From: Halorubrum sp. CSM-61
Lineage (GTDB): Archaea; Halobacteriota; Halobacteria; Halobacteriales; Haloferacaceae
Direction: 5' to 3'
NCBI RefSeq assembly: GCF_003781945.1
Contig: NZ_RJJW01000002.1
Coordinates: 15 to 64,014, forward strand
Length of the DNA: 64,000 nt
Part shown: one piece after another, positions 1-8,377 of the stretch
Layout of the letters: each line of letters starts with the position of its first letter
Numbering within the stretch: the first letter of the stretch is position 1
Notes under the pieces: generated by a model
Databases searched by the model: none
Told to the model about the DNA's origin: nothing
The model's input: only the letters and a program-made list of their open reading frames with translations
Translations under genes and position numbers: made by a program

Positions 1-1146
1 GCCCGCCTCTGCACGGCTCGCGCGTGGGCTGCCGCCGCCGTGCGGAGTCCGCCGCTCGCGGACTCGAACGGTGTGGGCGGTCTCGGTCGCGTCGTCGACG
101 ACGAGCGCCTCGCCAGTCCCGCCCGGGAGACGGGAGGCGAGGTCGCCGGCGAGGTAGGTCGCCTCCGCCTCGGCGAGCCGGTCGAGGTCGCGCTCGGCGG
201 TGAGTCGGTGAGCGACGATGAGATCCGACTGCGAGACGGCGACGCTCGGCAGCGCGCCGGGGCGCTGCGTCGCACAGACGAGCGAGACGCCGGGCGCGCG
301 GCCGCGGGTCAAAAGCGTCCGGAGCGCGGGGTCGGCGACCCCGCCGAAGAAGGCGTGCGCCTCGTCGACGAGCAGCCACGGGAGCCGGCCGAGGTCGCCG
401 TCGATCCGAGCGTCGTAGAGCCCGCGAGCGACCGCCCTGACGACCGCGGCCGCGGCCGCCTCCGGGGCGCCGGCGAGGTCGAGCACGGTCGGGTCCCCGT
501 CGCCGACGAGTCGGACGATCGGCGGCGCGTCCGCGTCGAACACGTCCCACGACTCGGCGAGCCGCAGGTGGTTCGCGGCCGCACGGCGGTCCGCCGCGGG
601 CGCGTCCGCGTCGTCGACGCGATCGCGAAGCGCCGCGATCGAGAGCGACGGTTCGCCGGACCCCTCCGAGCCGTCTCCGGTAGCGTTGCCGGCGGCGTCG
701 AGGGCGTCGGCGACGACCCGCCACAGCAGGCTCCCCGGGCCGCTCGACGGATCGAGGCCGAGCAGATCCGGCCACGCCTCAGGTGGGATCGCAGCCGGAC
801 GGACCCGCGGTTCGACCACCTCGCCGCCGGCCGCCCGGAGCCCGCCGAAGACGCCCATGGGATCGATCACGACCGGCGCGACGCCGCGCAACGCGGCGAG
901 CCCCTCCGCGAGGACGCCGAGCGTGTACGACTTCCCGGTGCCGCGCTTGCCGAAGACGACGCCGGCGTGCGGGCCGTCGGCGTCCACGCCGACCGGGGCG
1001 CCGGCGCTGCCGTCGCGCGCGAGAAACGATCCGAGCCGGACGGTCGGGAGCCGTTCTCCGTCCGTCCCGTCACTCGCGCCGGTAGAGGCGGTCCCATCAG
1101 GGGCGTCCCCGTCGTCCGAACCGGAGTCGCGTCCGAGCACGTGCAT
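1..1146 (-). CDS. HerA/FtsK-type P-loop ATPase, truncated by window edge
   Basis: The frame is open for 382 codons from ATG at 1146 to base 1, so the C-terminus lies outside the window. Walker A (GKRGTGKS) is at residues ~66-73 and Walker B (LLVDEAH) at ~257-263, followed by a CATQRP segment of the kind found in HerA/VirB4/DUF87 ATPases. These couple ATP hydrolysis to moving DNA or protein; the substrate here is unknown. The first ~40 residues are acidic and low in complexity. The gene is divergent from the gene at 1242 and shares a symmetric promoter region with it. A more exact family assignment is not possible from this fragment. Confidence 0.85.
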   Translation of the reverse strand, partial: MHVLGRDSGSDDGDAPDGTASTGASDGTDGERLPTVRLGSFLARDGSAGAPVGVDADGPHAGVVFGKRGTGKSYTLGVLAEGLAALRGVAPVVIDPMGVFGGLRAAGGEVVEPRVRPAAIPPEAWPDLLGLDPSSGPGSLLWRVVADALDAAGNATGDGSEGSGEPSLSIAALRDRVDDADAPAADRRAAANHLRLAESWDVFDADAPPIVRLVGDGDPTVLDLAGAPEAAAAAVVRAVARGLYDARIDGDLGRLPWLLVDEAHAFFGGVADPALRTLLTRGRAPGVSLVCATQRPGALPSVAVSQSDLIVAHRLTAERDLDRLAEAEATYLAGDLASRLPGGTGEALVVDDATETAHTVRVRERRTPHGGGSPRASRAEAG

Positions 1147-1152
1147 AGCCGC

Positions 1153-1236
1153 GGTGGCCGCGGTATCGCACAAAAAGGTCGGGACCGGACGCCTACCGAT
1201 CCGTCCGACCCTTTATCAGTGATACCGCGGCCACCG
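1153..1236. promoter_or_regulatory. Divergent promoter region with 15-bp perfect inverted repeat
   Basis: GGTGGCCGCGGTATC at 1153-1167 is repeated in exact inverse orientation at 1222-1236. Each copy stops 5-6 bases before the start codon of its own gene (1146 minus, 1242 plus). A TATA-like tract lies ~28 bases upstream of each start (CTTTATCAG at 1211-1219 for plus; TTTTTG near 1173-1179 on minus). If transcripts are leaderless, each copy sits between TATA box and transcription start, where a repressor would act. No known regulator is assigned. Confidence 0.55.
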
Positions 1237-1241
1237 ACGGT

Positions 1242-1718
1242 ATGTCGCACTCGAAACGGGACGGACGCACCGCGAACGACCGATCGTTTCGCTCTGACCG
1301 TCGGGCCATCGAGGGCCTGCCGGTCAGGCTGGTGATCGCCCTCGTCGTCGGCGTCGCGAGCCTCAGCGTGATGATGGGGATGATCGGCGACATCGAGGGA
1401 CTGTCGGCGACGGAGCTGGACGCGCAGCCGCAGCCGGAGGTGACGACGCCGGGCGACCAATCGATCGAGGTCGCCGTCCTCGATCCGGACGGGTCTCGGG
1501 TCGCGGACGCGACGGTGATCGTGCGAAGCGGATCGGCGCAGATAGACGGCGTGGCCACCGGAACGACGAACTCCGACGGGGTCGCGACGATCGACGTCGA
1601 CCCGGAGCTCGGACCGAACCAGCCGGACGGCACGCTCACCGTCGAGGTGAAACCGCCGGCGGAAGGGGACTACGTCGACGAGCGCGGGAACACCGAGGTG
1701 CTGGTGGTCGCGGAGTGA
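1242..1718 (+). CDS. Membrane-anchored protein with Ig-like/carboxypeptidase-regulatory-type domain
   Basis: This 158-residue protein has a charged N-terminus, one hydrophobic segment (~29-48, RLVIALVVGVASLSVMMGMI) and a C-terminal domain (~70-158). The domain carries IEVAVLDPDGSRVADATV and TNSDGVATIDVD patterns, as in carboxypeptidase-regulatory-like beta-sandwich repeats that display an adhesive or structural domain outside the membrane. The short N-terminus before the hydrophobic helix is also compatible with a pilin-like precursor, but no clear prepilin peptidase site is seen. ATG 1242 is ~27 bases after a TATA-like box. The precise role is unknown. Confidence 0.75.
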   Translation: MSHSKRDGRTANDRSFRSDRRAIEGLPVRLVIALVVGVASLSVMMGMIGDIEGLSATELDAQPQPEVTTPGDQSIEVAVLDPDGSRVADATVIVRSGSAQIDGVATGTTNSDGVATIDVDPELGPNQPDGTLTVEVKPPAEGDYVDERGNTEVLVVAE

Positions 1719-1748
1719 CCAGAGCTGGTGGTCGCGGAGTGATCAGAG
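1701..1748. repeat. 24-bp tandem duplication at converging gene ends
   Basis: A 24-base unit beginning CTGGTGGTCGCGGAGTGA is present twice in tandem (1701-1724, 1725-1748) with one difference. The first copy carries the last codons and stop of the plus gene. The second holds the stop of the minus gene (1743-1745). The duplication therefore forms the whole spacer between two convergent genes. Confidence 0.85.
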
Positions 1749-2546
1749 TCGGTCGTCCCAGTCGATCCAGTCCTGCTCCCAGCCGTGGCGCGCGAAGTGG
1801 CCCTGCTCGGCGCGCTCGGCGTCCTCGCGGCGCGTGCGGTTCCGCTCGACGCCGCGCTGCTCGCCGTCGACGAGCATCGGCTGGAGCCGCGCCGGGCCGC
1901 CCGTCTCCACCGTCCGGAACCCTTTCGGTGCGTCATCGTCGTCCGCCGTGCCGCCGGACGCCGCTCCCTCCGGATCGGGTTCGATCGCGGCGATCGTCTG
2001 GACCGCGGTCCCGCGGGGGTAGACGATCCGACCCCTCTCGGCCAGCTGGTCGCGGAGCGCGCGCGGCGGCTCGACGACCCCGGCTTCGAGGAGGATCCGG
2101 TCGTACGGGGCGTACTCGGGGAGTCCGTTCGCACCGTCGCGCCGGTCGACGAGGACGGCGCCGTATCCGGCGGTCGAGAGGTTCGAACGGGCGATCGCGA
2201 CCGCCTCGCGGTCGATGTCGACCGCGTGGACGCGCTTCGCGCCCGCGATCTCGGCGAGCAGCGCGACCGAGTAGCCGACGCCCGCGCCCACGACGAGCAC
2301 CTCGTCGCCCTCGGCGGCGTCGAGCGCGGAGATCAGTCGCACGACGGTCGAAAGCTCGAGCGACCGGTCTCCGTTCCCGCCGCCCCCGCCTCCCGGGCTT
2401 GTCTCGTCCCCGGTCGTCGAGGCGTCGTCGACGAACGGGTCCCGGGAGACCCGCTGGAGCGCCGCCAGCACGGGCTCGTCCAGCGTCTCGCCGATCTGGT
2501 GTTCGAGCCCCTCGATCATGTCGGCCCGAAGCGACGCCTCGTCCAT
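1743..2546 (-). CDS. Protein-L-isoaspartate methyltransferase-like paralogue
   Basis: The protein has 267 residues from ATG 2546; a longer reading frame exists, but this start gives the usual DEASLRADMI beginning. It has an SAM-binding Rossmann fold with motif I as VVGAGVGYS. The TISAPHM-type acceptor motif of true isoaspartate methyltransferases is replaced by LELSTVVR, and an acidic/glycine-rich insert lies near residue 50. It follows the canonical enzyme (2614-3246) on the same strand with a 67-base gap. It is probably a diverged partner or paralogue; catalytic activity on isoaspartate is uncertain. Confidence 0.8.
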   Translation of the reverse strand: MDEASLRADMIEGLEHQIGETLDEPVLAALQRVSRDPFVDDASTTGDETSPGGGGGGNGDRSLELSTVVRLISALDAAEGDEVLVVGAGVGYSVALLAEIAGAKRVHAVDIDREAVAIARSNLSTAGYGAVLVDRRDGANGLPEYAPYDRILLEAGVVEPPRALRDQLAERGRIVYPRGTAVQTIAAIEPDPEGAASGGTADDDDAPKGFRTVETGGPARLQPMLVDGEQRGVERNRTRREDAERAEQGHFARHGWEQDWIDWDDRL

Positions 2547-2613
2547 GGCCCGACTCGGTGCTCGGTCCTCTAAAACCGCTCGCTCGGCGCCGTGTCGCTT
2601 GCCACCACGCGCC

Positions 2614-3246
2614 TCACTGCATCGGGACGAACCGGACGCCGCCGTGGTCCTCGCGGTCGACGCCCTCATCGCCGATCGTCAGTCTGACGAGCCGCTGTGC
2701 GCCGGCGCGGCCGACCGGGGCGACGATCCGGCCGCCGGTCCGCACGCGGTCGACGATCTGGTCGGGAACGCCCCCCGTCGGTGCGCAGGTCAGATACGCC
2801 GCGTCGAACGGGGGCTCGTCCGGGAACGCCGTCCGCCCGTCGCCGGCACGGACGGTCACGTCGTACCCAAGTCGTCGGAGCCGCTCGCGGGCCGTCTCGG
2901 CCAGCTCCGGGACGTACTCGACGCTGTAGACGTTTCCCGGCCCGACGACTTCGGCGATGACAGCGGCGTGGTAGCCGCAGCCCGTGCCGACCTCGAACAC
3001 CCGGTCGCCGGGTCCGACGTCGAGCAGATCGGTCATGACCGCGACCATGTGGGGCGCGCTGATCGTCTGGTCGTGGCCGATCGGAAGCGGCCGGTCCGCG
3101 TAGGCGCGCGACCGGTCGCGCTCGGGGACGAACGCGTGTCGCGGCACCGACTCGATCGCGGCGAGCGTCCGCTCGTCGACGTCGAGCCGACGGCGGAGCC
3201 CGGCGACGAGCGCGCGGCGCGCCGCGTCGTAGTCGGCGTCGTCCAT
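2614..3246 (-). CDS. pcm: Protein-L-isoaspartate O-methyltransferase
   Basis: This protein (210 residues from ATG 3246) repairs damaged proteins by methylating isoaspartyl residues with S-adenosylmethionine. It shows the family signature: HDQTISAPHMVA for substrate binding, motif I EVGTGCGYHAA, then the SVEY acidic ribose-binding region. Length matches the family (~210-220). I prefer ATG 3246 over the upstream in-frame ATG at 3261 because it yields the common MDDADYDAAR-type start. It is the first gene of a two-gene set with the paralogue at 1743-2546. Confidence 0.92.
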   Translation of the reverse strand: MDDADYDAARRALVAGLRRRLDVDERTLAAIESVPRHAFVPERDRSRAYADRPLPIGHDQTISAPHMVAVMTDLLDVGPGDRVFEVGTGCGYHAAVIAEVVGPGNVYSVEYVPELAETARERLRRLGYDVTVRAGDGRTAFPDEPPFDAAYLTCAPTGGVPDQIVDRVRTGGRIVAPVGRAGAQRLVRLTIGDEGVDREDHGGVRFVPMQ

Positions 3247-3321
3247 GGGTCGATGTAGCACGCGACGCGTGGAGAAAGTGTCGGGGGAGGGGAGAAAGCG
3301 GGAGGCGGGGACAGACCGGTC

Positions 3322-3750
3322 CTACGCCACGTCGATCCGGTGGCCGCCGTCTGCCTCGTCGGCGGCCTTCGGAAGCGTGACCGTGAGCACGCCGTGGCGG
3401 TACGTCGCGCTCGCGTCCTCGTCGACGACGTGTCCCGGAAGGTCGACGGACCGGGTGATCGACTCGTGGCGTCGCTCGCGTCGGAGGTATCGTCGGTCCG
3501 CGTCCTCGCTCTCCGCGGCCTCTCGCTCCGCGTCGCGCTCGGCGGTGATCGTGAGCCGCCCGTCCGTCGCGCGCACGTCGATGTCCTCGCGGTCGTATCC
3601 CGGGAGGTCGGCCATGACGACGAACTCGTCGTCGTACTCGGCCACGTCGATGTCGGTGGTCCGGAGGTCACGTCCCCACGCGCGGTCGCCGCCGAAGGAG
3701 GTGCGGCCGAGGAACTGCTCGATCTCGTCGAAGGGGTTGGTTCTGTTCAT
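3322..3750 (-). CDS. Small heat-shock protein, Hsp20/alpha-crystallin family
   Basis: This 142-residue ATP-independent chaperone binds unfolding proteins. The N-terminal arm has NPFDEIEQFLGR. The alpha-crystallin domain spans ~33-135, with VMADLPGYDREDIDV and the end-strand GVLTVTLPK. The tail HRIDVA includes an I-x-V/I anchoring motif. A second, diverged copy lies just downstream on the same strand (3871-4371). A TATA-like box at 3781-3789 is ~35 bases before the start. Confidence 0.93.
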   Translation of the reverse strand: MNRTNPFDEIEQFLGRTSFGGDRAWGRDLRTTDIDVAEYDDEFVVMADLPGYDREDIDVRATDGRLTITAERDAEREAAESEDADRRYLRRERRHESITRSVDLPGHVVDEDASATYRHGVLTVTLPKAADEADGGHRIDVA

Positions 3751-3780
3751 AATTGCTCACCCTATAGACGAACTCTGTGG

Positions 3781-3789
3781 TATTAAAGA
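3781..3789 (-). promoter_or_regulatory. TATA box of the hsp20 gene
   Basis: Read on the minus strand, TCTTTAATA lies 31-39 bases before ATG 3750 in a locally AT-rich stretch, matching the spacing of archaeal promoters. No separate heat-shock operator is evident. Confidence 0.5.
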
Positions 3790-3870
3790 CGACAGGATAA
3801 GTGATAGCTCGCGTCAGCCGGCTCGGAGGGCGCGAAACGACGGCGACGAGAGAATCCGATCGCGGGCCGA

Positions 3871-4371
3871 TCAGTTCACGTCGATGCTGTGGCCGGCGGA
3901 GTCCGACGGCGATCGCTTGGGGAGGGTGACGGTGAGCACGCCGTCGTCGTACGAGGCCGTCGTCCCGTCGCGGTCGACCGGCTCGGGGAGGGATATCCGT
4001 CGCGACACCGCTCGACGGCGGCGCTCGCGGCGGTGGTAGCGAACGTCCCCGTCGCTTGCTGCGTCACCCTCGGTCGCGTCGCTCTCGCCGACGGTCGCCT
4101 CCGCGTCTCGCGTCTCCTCGCGGGTGGCCGCGATCGAGAGGGCGTCGTCGTGGAGCTCCACCTCGATCTCGTCAGTGTCGAAGCCGGGGAGGTCGGCGCG
4201 CACGGTGATCTCCTCGTCGTCCTCGATCACGTCGACGGCGACGTCGCGGCCGGCCGGGTATCCGGGGACGCCGGGTCCCGGGGCGTCGAGCGTGCCGCCG
4301 AGCTCCTCGAACTCCCGCCCCATTCGTTCGATCAGGTCCTCTATCTCGGTGAACGGATCGCGTCGCGTCAT
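3871..4371 (-). CDS. Small heat-shock protein, Hsp20 family (second copy)
   Basis: This 166-residue paralogue of the neighbouring Hsp20 has the same order of parts: N-terminal arm DPFTEIEDLIER, alpha-crystallin domain with VRADLPGFDTDEIEVELHD and GVLTVTLPK, and tail HSIDVN with the I-x-V motif. An extra acidic insert near residues 95-115 makes it longer. The two copies have diverged considerably, so the duplication is not recent. They could form mixed oligomers. Confidence 0.92.
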   Translation of the reverse strand: MTRRDPFTEIEDLIERMGREFEELGGTLDAPGPGVPGYPAGRDVAVDVIEDDEEITVRADLPGFDTDEIEVELHDDALSIAATREETRDAEATVGESDATEGDAASDGDVRYHRRERRRRAVSRRISLPEPVDRDGTTASYDDGVLTVTLPKRSPSDSAGHSIDVN

Positions 4372-4477
4372 ACAGGTCAGGATTCGGGACGGAGAGACTT
4401 GAACGTACGGGCGGGAGTCGAAGGCACGCGTCGAACGCGCGGAAACGGGCGGCGGCGGACCGCGAGGCGCCGGGCCC

Positions 4478-5986
4478 TTAGAGGAACGGCCGCCAGTAGT
4501 AGGGGCTGACGAATCCCTCGATGAGCGCGGCGACAGCGATCAACGCGCCGACCCCCATCAGCACCCAGAAGCCGTTCTCAAGCGCGTCGGCGAACGCCTC
4601 GCGGGACAGGCGGCCGCGGAACGCCCGCCACGAGACGATCCCGAGGTGGATCCCCAGCGCGCCGGAGACGAACAGCGCGGGGATCTCGAGGATCCCGTGG
4701 GGGACGACGAACGCGAGCAGCGCGGCGAGGTTCTCCTCTAACGCCGCGGTGGCGCCGAGCGCGAGCCCGTTGAACGCGATCGACGAGAGCGCGGGGACCA
4801 CGAGCGCGACGCCGCCGAAGGAGGTCGCGATCGCGACCGACCAGTTGTTTCCGAAGAAGTTGAGCGCGGCCGCCGGCGGGAGATGGCCGACCAGCCGCGC
4901 CTCGATCGACGTGGTGACCGCGCCGACGAACGGATCGACGGCGAGCCAGCCGAGCGCGCCGAATCCGACGCCGACGAGGATGGTGATCGCGTGTAGCCCC
5001 GGCGTTCGTCTGACGAATCCGGTCATCTCACGCCAGCCGCGGCGGACGCCGCCAACGAACTGGTCGCGGAGGCGGGCGTCGACCGGCTCAACCGGGGCGA
5101 CCGCGCCGCGGTGGTCGCCGTACAGGACGGTCTTGAGCAGGTCGAGCGCGGGGGCGACGACGACCGCGCTGACGAGCGCGACGACGGCTCCGCCCCCGAG
5201 GAACGCGAGCGCGGACGCCGCCGAGGAGATCGCCACGAGCACGCCGACGGCGACGACGAGGTACGCGAGGGCGTCGACGGGGTTCGACCGGATGAATCCG
5301 CCCGCGCCCTTGACGGCGCCGACCACGCCGGCCTCGTCGATGACGACCGCGGCCGGCGCGAAGGCGAACACCGCGCGGACGAGGAGCAGGACGACCAGCC
5401 CGACCAAGAGCGCGACCAGCGCGACCAGCGCGCCGAGGAAGGGATTGACGAGGAACGCCCCGGCGATCGCGAGTCCGGCGAGCAGTGACACCCCCACCCA
5501 CAGCAGGAGCTCGGCGACGTAGAGGCCGAGGAACGTGAGCCAGCGTCCGCGCACGCCGGCGATCCCGGCGGTGAGCCCGCGGCCGCCGCGGACGCGTCCC
5601 GCGACCGCCGACATCTGCCCGGCGGAGACCGCGGCGTACGTGAGGATCGCCAACAGGAGGGTCGCGAGCGCGCCGACGGTCACGAGGAGGATCGCGGTCG
5701 GCGACGCGAGGGGTTCGAGCGCCGGGGCGACGCTCTCGGCCCAGGCCTGGACGGCCTCTGGGTCCTGCGCGTCGGGCGGCGTCAGATCTAGCTCGGCGAG
5801 CGCCCGGCGCGCGTCGTCGAGCCGACCGGTCAGCTCGTAGTGGAGGTACGTCCCGGCGAGGGCGACGAAGAGGCCCATCCGGGCGACGACGGGGACCGAC
5901 ATGCCGAGGAAATAAAACGGGAGCAGGTCGGCGGGGCGCCGTCGGAGGGTCGAGGCGGTGGCGGAGACCGCGGATGACAGATCCAT
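4478..5986 (-). CDS. SpoIIM (DUF95)-family multi-pass membrane protein
   Basis: This 502-residue integral membrane protein has about ten hydrophobic segments. The C-terminal part (~310-500) carries the SpoIIM-type pattern FGNNWSVAIATSFGG and VVPHGILEIPALFVSGALG. In bacteria SpoIIM acts in spore engulfment; the archaeal homologues have no established role and may act in membrane remodelling. The N-terminal half (~60-290) resembles a separate multi-helix membrane domain. The gene stands alone on the minus strand. Confidence 0.8.
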   Translation of the reverse strand: MDLSSAVSATASTLRRRPADLLPFYFLGMSVPVVARMGLFVALAGTYLHYELTGRLDDARRALAELDLTPPDAQDPEAVQAWAESVAPALEPLASPTAILLVTVGALATLLLAILTYAAVSAGQMSAVAGRVRGGRGLTAGIAGVRGRWLTFLGLYVAELLLWVGVSLLAGLAIAGAFLVNPFLGALVALVALLVGLVVLLLVRAVFAFAPAAVVIDEAGVVGAVKGAGGFIRSNPVDALAYLVVAVGVLVAISSAASALAFLGGGAVVALVSAVVVAPALDLLKTVLYGDHRGAVAPVEPVDARLRDQFVGGVRRGWREMTGFVRRTPGLHAITILVGVGFGALGWLAVDPFVGAVTTSIEARLVGHLPPAAALNFFGNNWSVAIATSFGGVALVVPALSSIAFNGLALGATAALEENLAALLAFVVPHGILEIPALFVSGALGIHLGIVSWRAFRGRLSREAFADALENGFWVLMGVGALIAVAALIEGFVSPYYWRPFL

Positions 5987-6037
5987 GCGAACCGGTTCGG
6001 CCGTCCGGTACTTAAGAAACCCGAGCGATTCGGTCGG

Positions 6038-7483
6038 TCACTCCGAGGCGCGGTCCGGCGGATCGTCCGGCGCTGGGCCGTCCGCCGACGACCCGTCGCC
6101 GGCGTCGCCGCTCCCGCGCTCTGCCATCATCTCCGCGGCGCGATCGGCCCACTCGGAGTACCGGAAGCCGGCGACGACGACGAGCGCCATCCACGCGTAC
6201 GCGAGGAACACGCCGACATACGCCCCCTGCGGGCCGAACCCGGCCGTGCGCCCGAGCAGCCACGATGCCCCGAGGAAGAGGCCGAACATCCCGGAGACGC
6301 GGGCGACGAGCGGGATCCGCGTCTCGCTCGCCCCCTGTAGCGCTCCGGAGAGCGCGGAGAAGCAGACCAAGGCGGTGCCGGCGAGCCCGTAGACGCGGGC
6401 GAAGTCGATCGCGTACCCAATCGTGGGGCCGTCGTCGGTGAACAGCGGGACGAGCCGGGGTGCGAGCGCGACGAGGGCGAGCCCGATCGCCCCGACAGTG
6501 AGCGCGCCCAGCCCGGCGACGGCCCACCCGTTGAACCGCGCCTCGCTCGGGTCGCCAGCGCCGAGCGACTGCCCGACCAGCACCGAAGCGGCGACGTTGT
6601 ACCCGCGAGAGAGCGGCCCGGTCACCTGCTGGTACACCCGCCGTCCGATCTGGAACCCGGCGTTGACCGACTCGCCGAAGCCCAAGAGAAGCGCGTTGAA
6701 GGGGAACTCGGCGATCTCCGAGCCGAACCCCTCCAGCACGCGGGGGGCGCTCACCCGGAGGAGCTGGCTCGCGATCGTGAGGTCCCGGGGACGCGCGAAC
6801 GACGCCTCGGTCCACGGACCGCGGATGGCGAGACAGAGGAGCCCGGCCGTGAGCACGTTGGCGCCGGCGGTCGCGAGGCCGACGCCGACGACCTCCAGCC
6901 GCGGGAGGCCGAACAGCCCCAACCCGAGGGCGACCGACCCGGCGATGTTGACGGAGTTGGCGGCGACGTTGACGTACATCGGGGTTCGGGTGTCGCCGGT
7001 TCCCTGCAGCGCGCGGGCGGCGACCAGGGCGACGTGGCGCGCGGGGGCCGTCGCGAAGACGATCCCGAGGTACGTCGAGCCGAGGGAGACGACTTCCGGC
7101 GAGGTCCGCTCGCCCACGAGCCGCCCGAACACGTCGATCGCCTGCTCGCCGAAGAGGAGCCCGAAGAGCGCGAAGGGGATCCCCGCGAGCGCGCCGACGA
7201 GGATGGCCTGCGTCACCGCCTCGTCGCGGGTGTCGGTCGCGCCGGCGCCGGTGTCCTGCGAGGAGAGCGCGATCGCCCCGCCGCCGAGCCCGAGCCCGAT
7301 CCGGAGGGGAAACCGGGCGTAGAGGTCGGCGAGGCCGATCGCGACCACGGCCGCCGGCGAGAACAGCGCGGTGACGAGGACGTCGGTCGTCCGCATCGCG
7401 GTGCGGAACGTCTGTTCCGCCATGACCGGCCACGCGAGCGAGAACACGCGCGTCCAGACGCGCCGCAGCCGCGGGAGGTCCAT
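6038..7483 (-). CDS. MATE-family multidrug/cation efflux transporter
   Basis: This 481-residue protein has the twelve-helix MATE architecture made of two similar halves. Features include an N-terminal LAWPVMAEQTFRTAMRTTDV helix and recurring GxQ/GA-rich helices (VLVGQSLGAGDP). Such proteins expel drugs, dyes or metabolites in exchange for Na+ or H+; in this salt-loving host Na+ is plausible. The C-terminal ~30 residues are acidic. Substrate is not predictable from the sequence. Confidence 0.9.
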   Translation of the reverse strand: MDLPRLRRVWTRVFSLAWPVMAEQTFRTAMRTTDVLVTALFSPAAVVAIGLADLYARFPLRIGLGLGGGAIALSSQDTGAGATDTRDEAVTQAILVGALAGIPFALFGLLFGEQAIDVFGRLVGERTSPEVVSLGSTYLGIVFATAPARHVALVAARALQGTGDTRTPMYVNVAANSVNIAGSVALGLGLFGLPRLEVVGVGLATAGANVLTAGLLCLAIRGPWTEASFARPRDLTIASQLLRVSAPRVLEGFGSEIAEFPFNALLLGFGESVNAGFQIGRRVYQQVTGPLSRGYNVAASVLVGQSLGAGDPSEARFNGWAVAGLGALTVGAIGLALVALAPRLVPLFTDDGPTIGYAIDFARVYGLAGTALVCFSALSGALQGASETRIPLVARVSGMFGLFLGASWLLGRTAGFGPQGAYVGVFLAYAWMALVVVAGFRYSEWADRAAEMMAERGSGDAGDGSSADGPAPDDPPDRASE

Positions 7484-7631
7484 GTGTCACCGCGGAGGGA
7501 CGGCCGGGGTTTTTACGTGTCGGAGCCGGCGGCCCCCGCCGATACGGCTCGCTCGCCGAAAGCGGCTCGCTCTCCGCTCCGAGACGCCGCGCCGCCAGAA
7601 CGTTGAAGCGTGTGAACGACACACATGGAAC

Positions 7632-8105
7632 ATGGACGTCTTCGTGTACGGAACGCTCACCGAGCCGGAGCGGGTCGCCGAGGTGCTCGACTCGTACGTG
7701 TACGTCGGGCCGGCGACGCTGTTCGGACTCCGTCTCGTCGAAGGGCGATATCCGACGCTCGCGCCCGGCGGCGAGACGGCTGGGCGGCTCCTCCGCACCG
7801 AGGAGCTGGAGACCCTCGACGAGTACGAGTGCGTCGGAGAGGGTCTCTACCGTCGGATATCGGTTCCGCTCGACGCGTCCGATGGGCATCCCGAGGAGGC
7901 GGCGGTGTACGTCGGCGACCCGGATCGGCTCGACGCGGACGCGACGTGGCCGGGCGAGGTGGACGGCGAAGCGGGAGCGGCGGAGAGCGACGGCGGCGAG
8001 GGTTACCGCGAAGGTGGCCAGGGCGGCCGCGAAAGTCTCGGGTTCGCCGAGCGGGTCGATCGCTACCTAAAACGAGAGGACGTCCGGGTCCGTCTGACCC
8101 CCTGA
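7632..8105 (+). CDS. Gamma-glutamylcyclotransferase (AIG2-like) family protein
   Basis: The protein is 157 residues from ATG 7632. The N-terminus MDVFVYGTLTEPERV contains the YGTL motif that forms the substrate loop of this fold, followed by GRYPTLAPGG and LDEYECVGEGLYRR, typical of the family. These enzymes release 5-oxoproline from gamma-glutamyl compounds. The glycine/glutamate-rich stretch near residues 115-140 is a haloarchaeal-style insert. The upstream in-frame extension lacks family similarity, so the internal ATG is chosen. Confidence 0.85.
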   Translation: MDVFVYGTLTEPERVAEVLDSYVYVGPATLFGLRLVEGRYPTLAPGGETAGRLLRTEELETLDEYECVGEGLYRRISVPLDASDGHPEEAAVYVGDPDRLDADATWPGEVDGEAGAAESDGGEGYREGGQGGRESLGFAERVDRYLKREDVRVRLTP

Positions 8106-8146
8106 GATCCCGTCTGACGGAGGTATGACGGCGCCGCAGTCGTGCG

Positions 8147-8256
8147 GTTTCACTTTCACTCCGCTAGCCCTACCTTTTTGTATTCGGCACGTTTCGTTCT
8201 ACTTGCACGTCACACGCGTGCATTCCCCCTTTCACAAACGGCGAGCCTTTGGCTCG
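8147..8256. other. Intergenic pyrimidine repeat, T-tract and short hairpin
   Basis: The 272-base gap before the threonine deaminase gene contains GTTTCACTTTCACT (8147-8160), a T-tract CCTTTTTG (8173-8180) that could end transcription of the upstream gene, and a six-pair hairpin CGAGCC/GGCTCG with a three-base loop (8242-8256). The stretch is more AT-rich than its surroundings. No gene is seen. Confidence 0.4.
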
Positions 8257-8377
8257 GTCACGGACGGCGAGCCCGCGGATCGGCCTCCGCGCGGTCTCGG
8301 CTCGCCCCGTTCGTGCGTTCGGCGGCGAGACGGAACGGACCGGAACCGATTAGCGCCCGGCGTAGCGATACCCGCGC

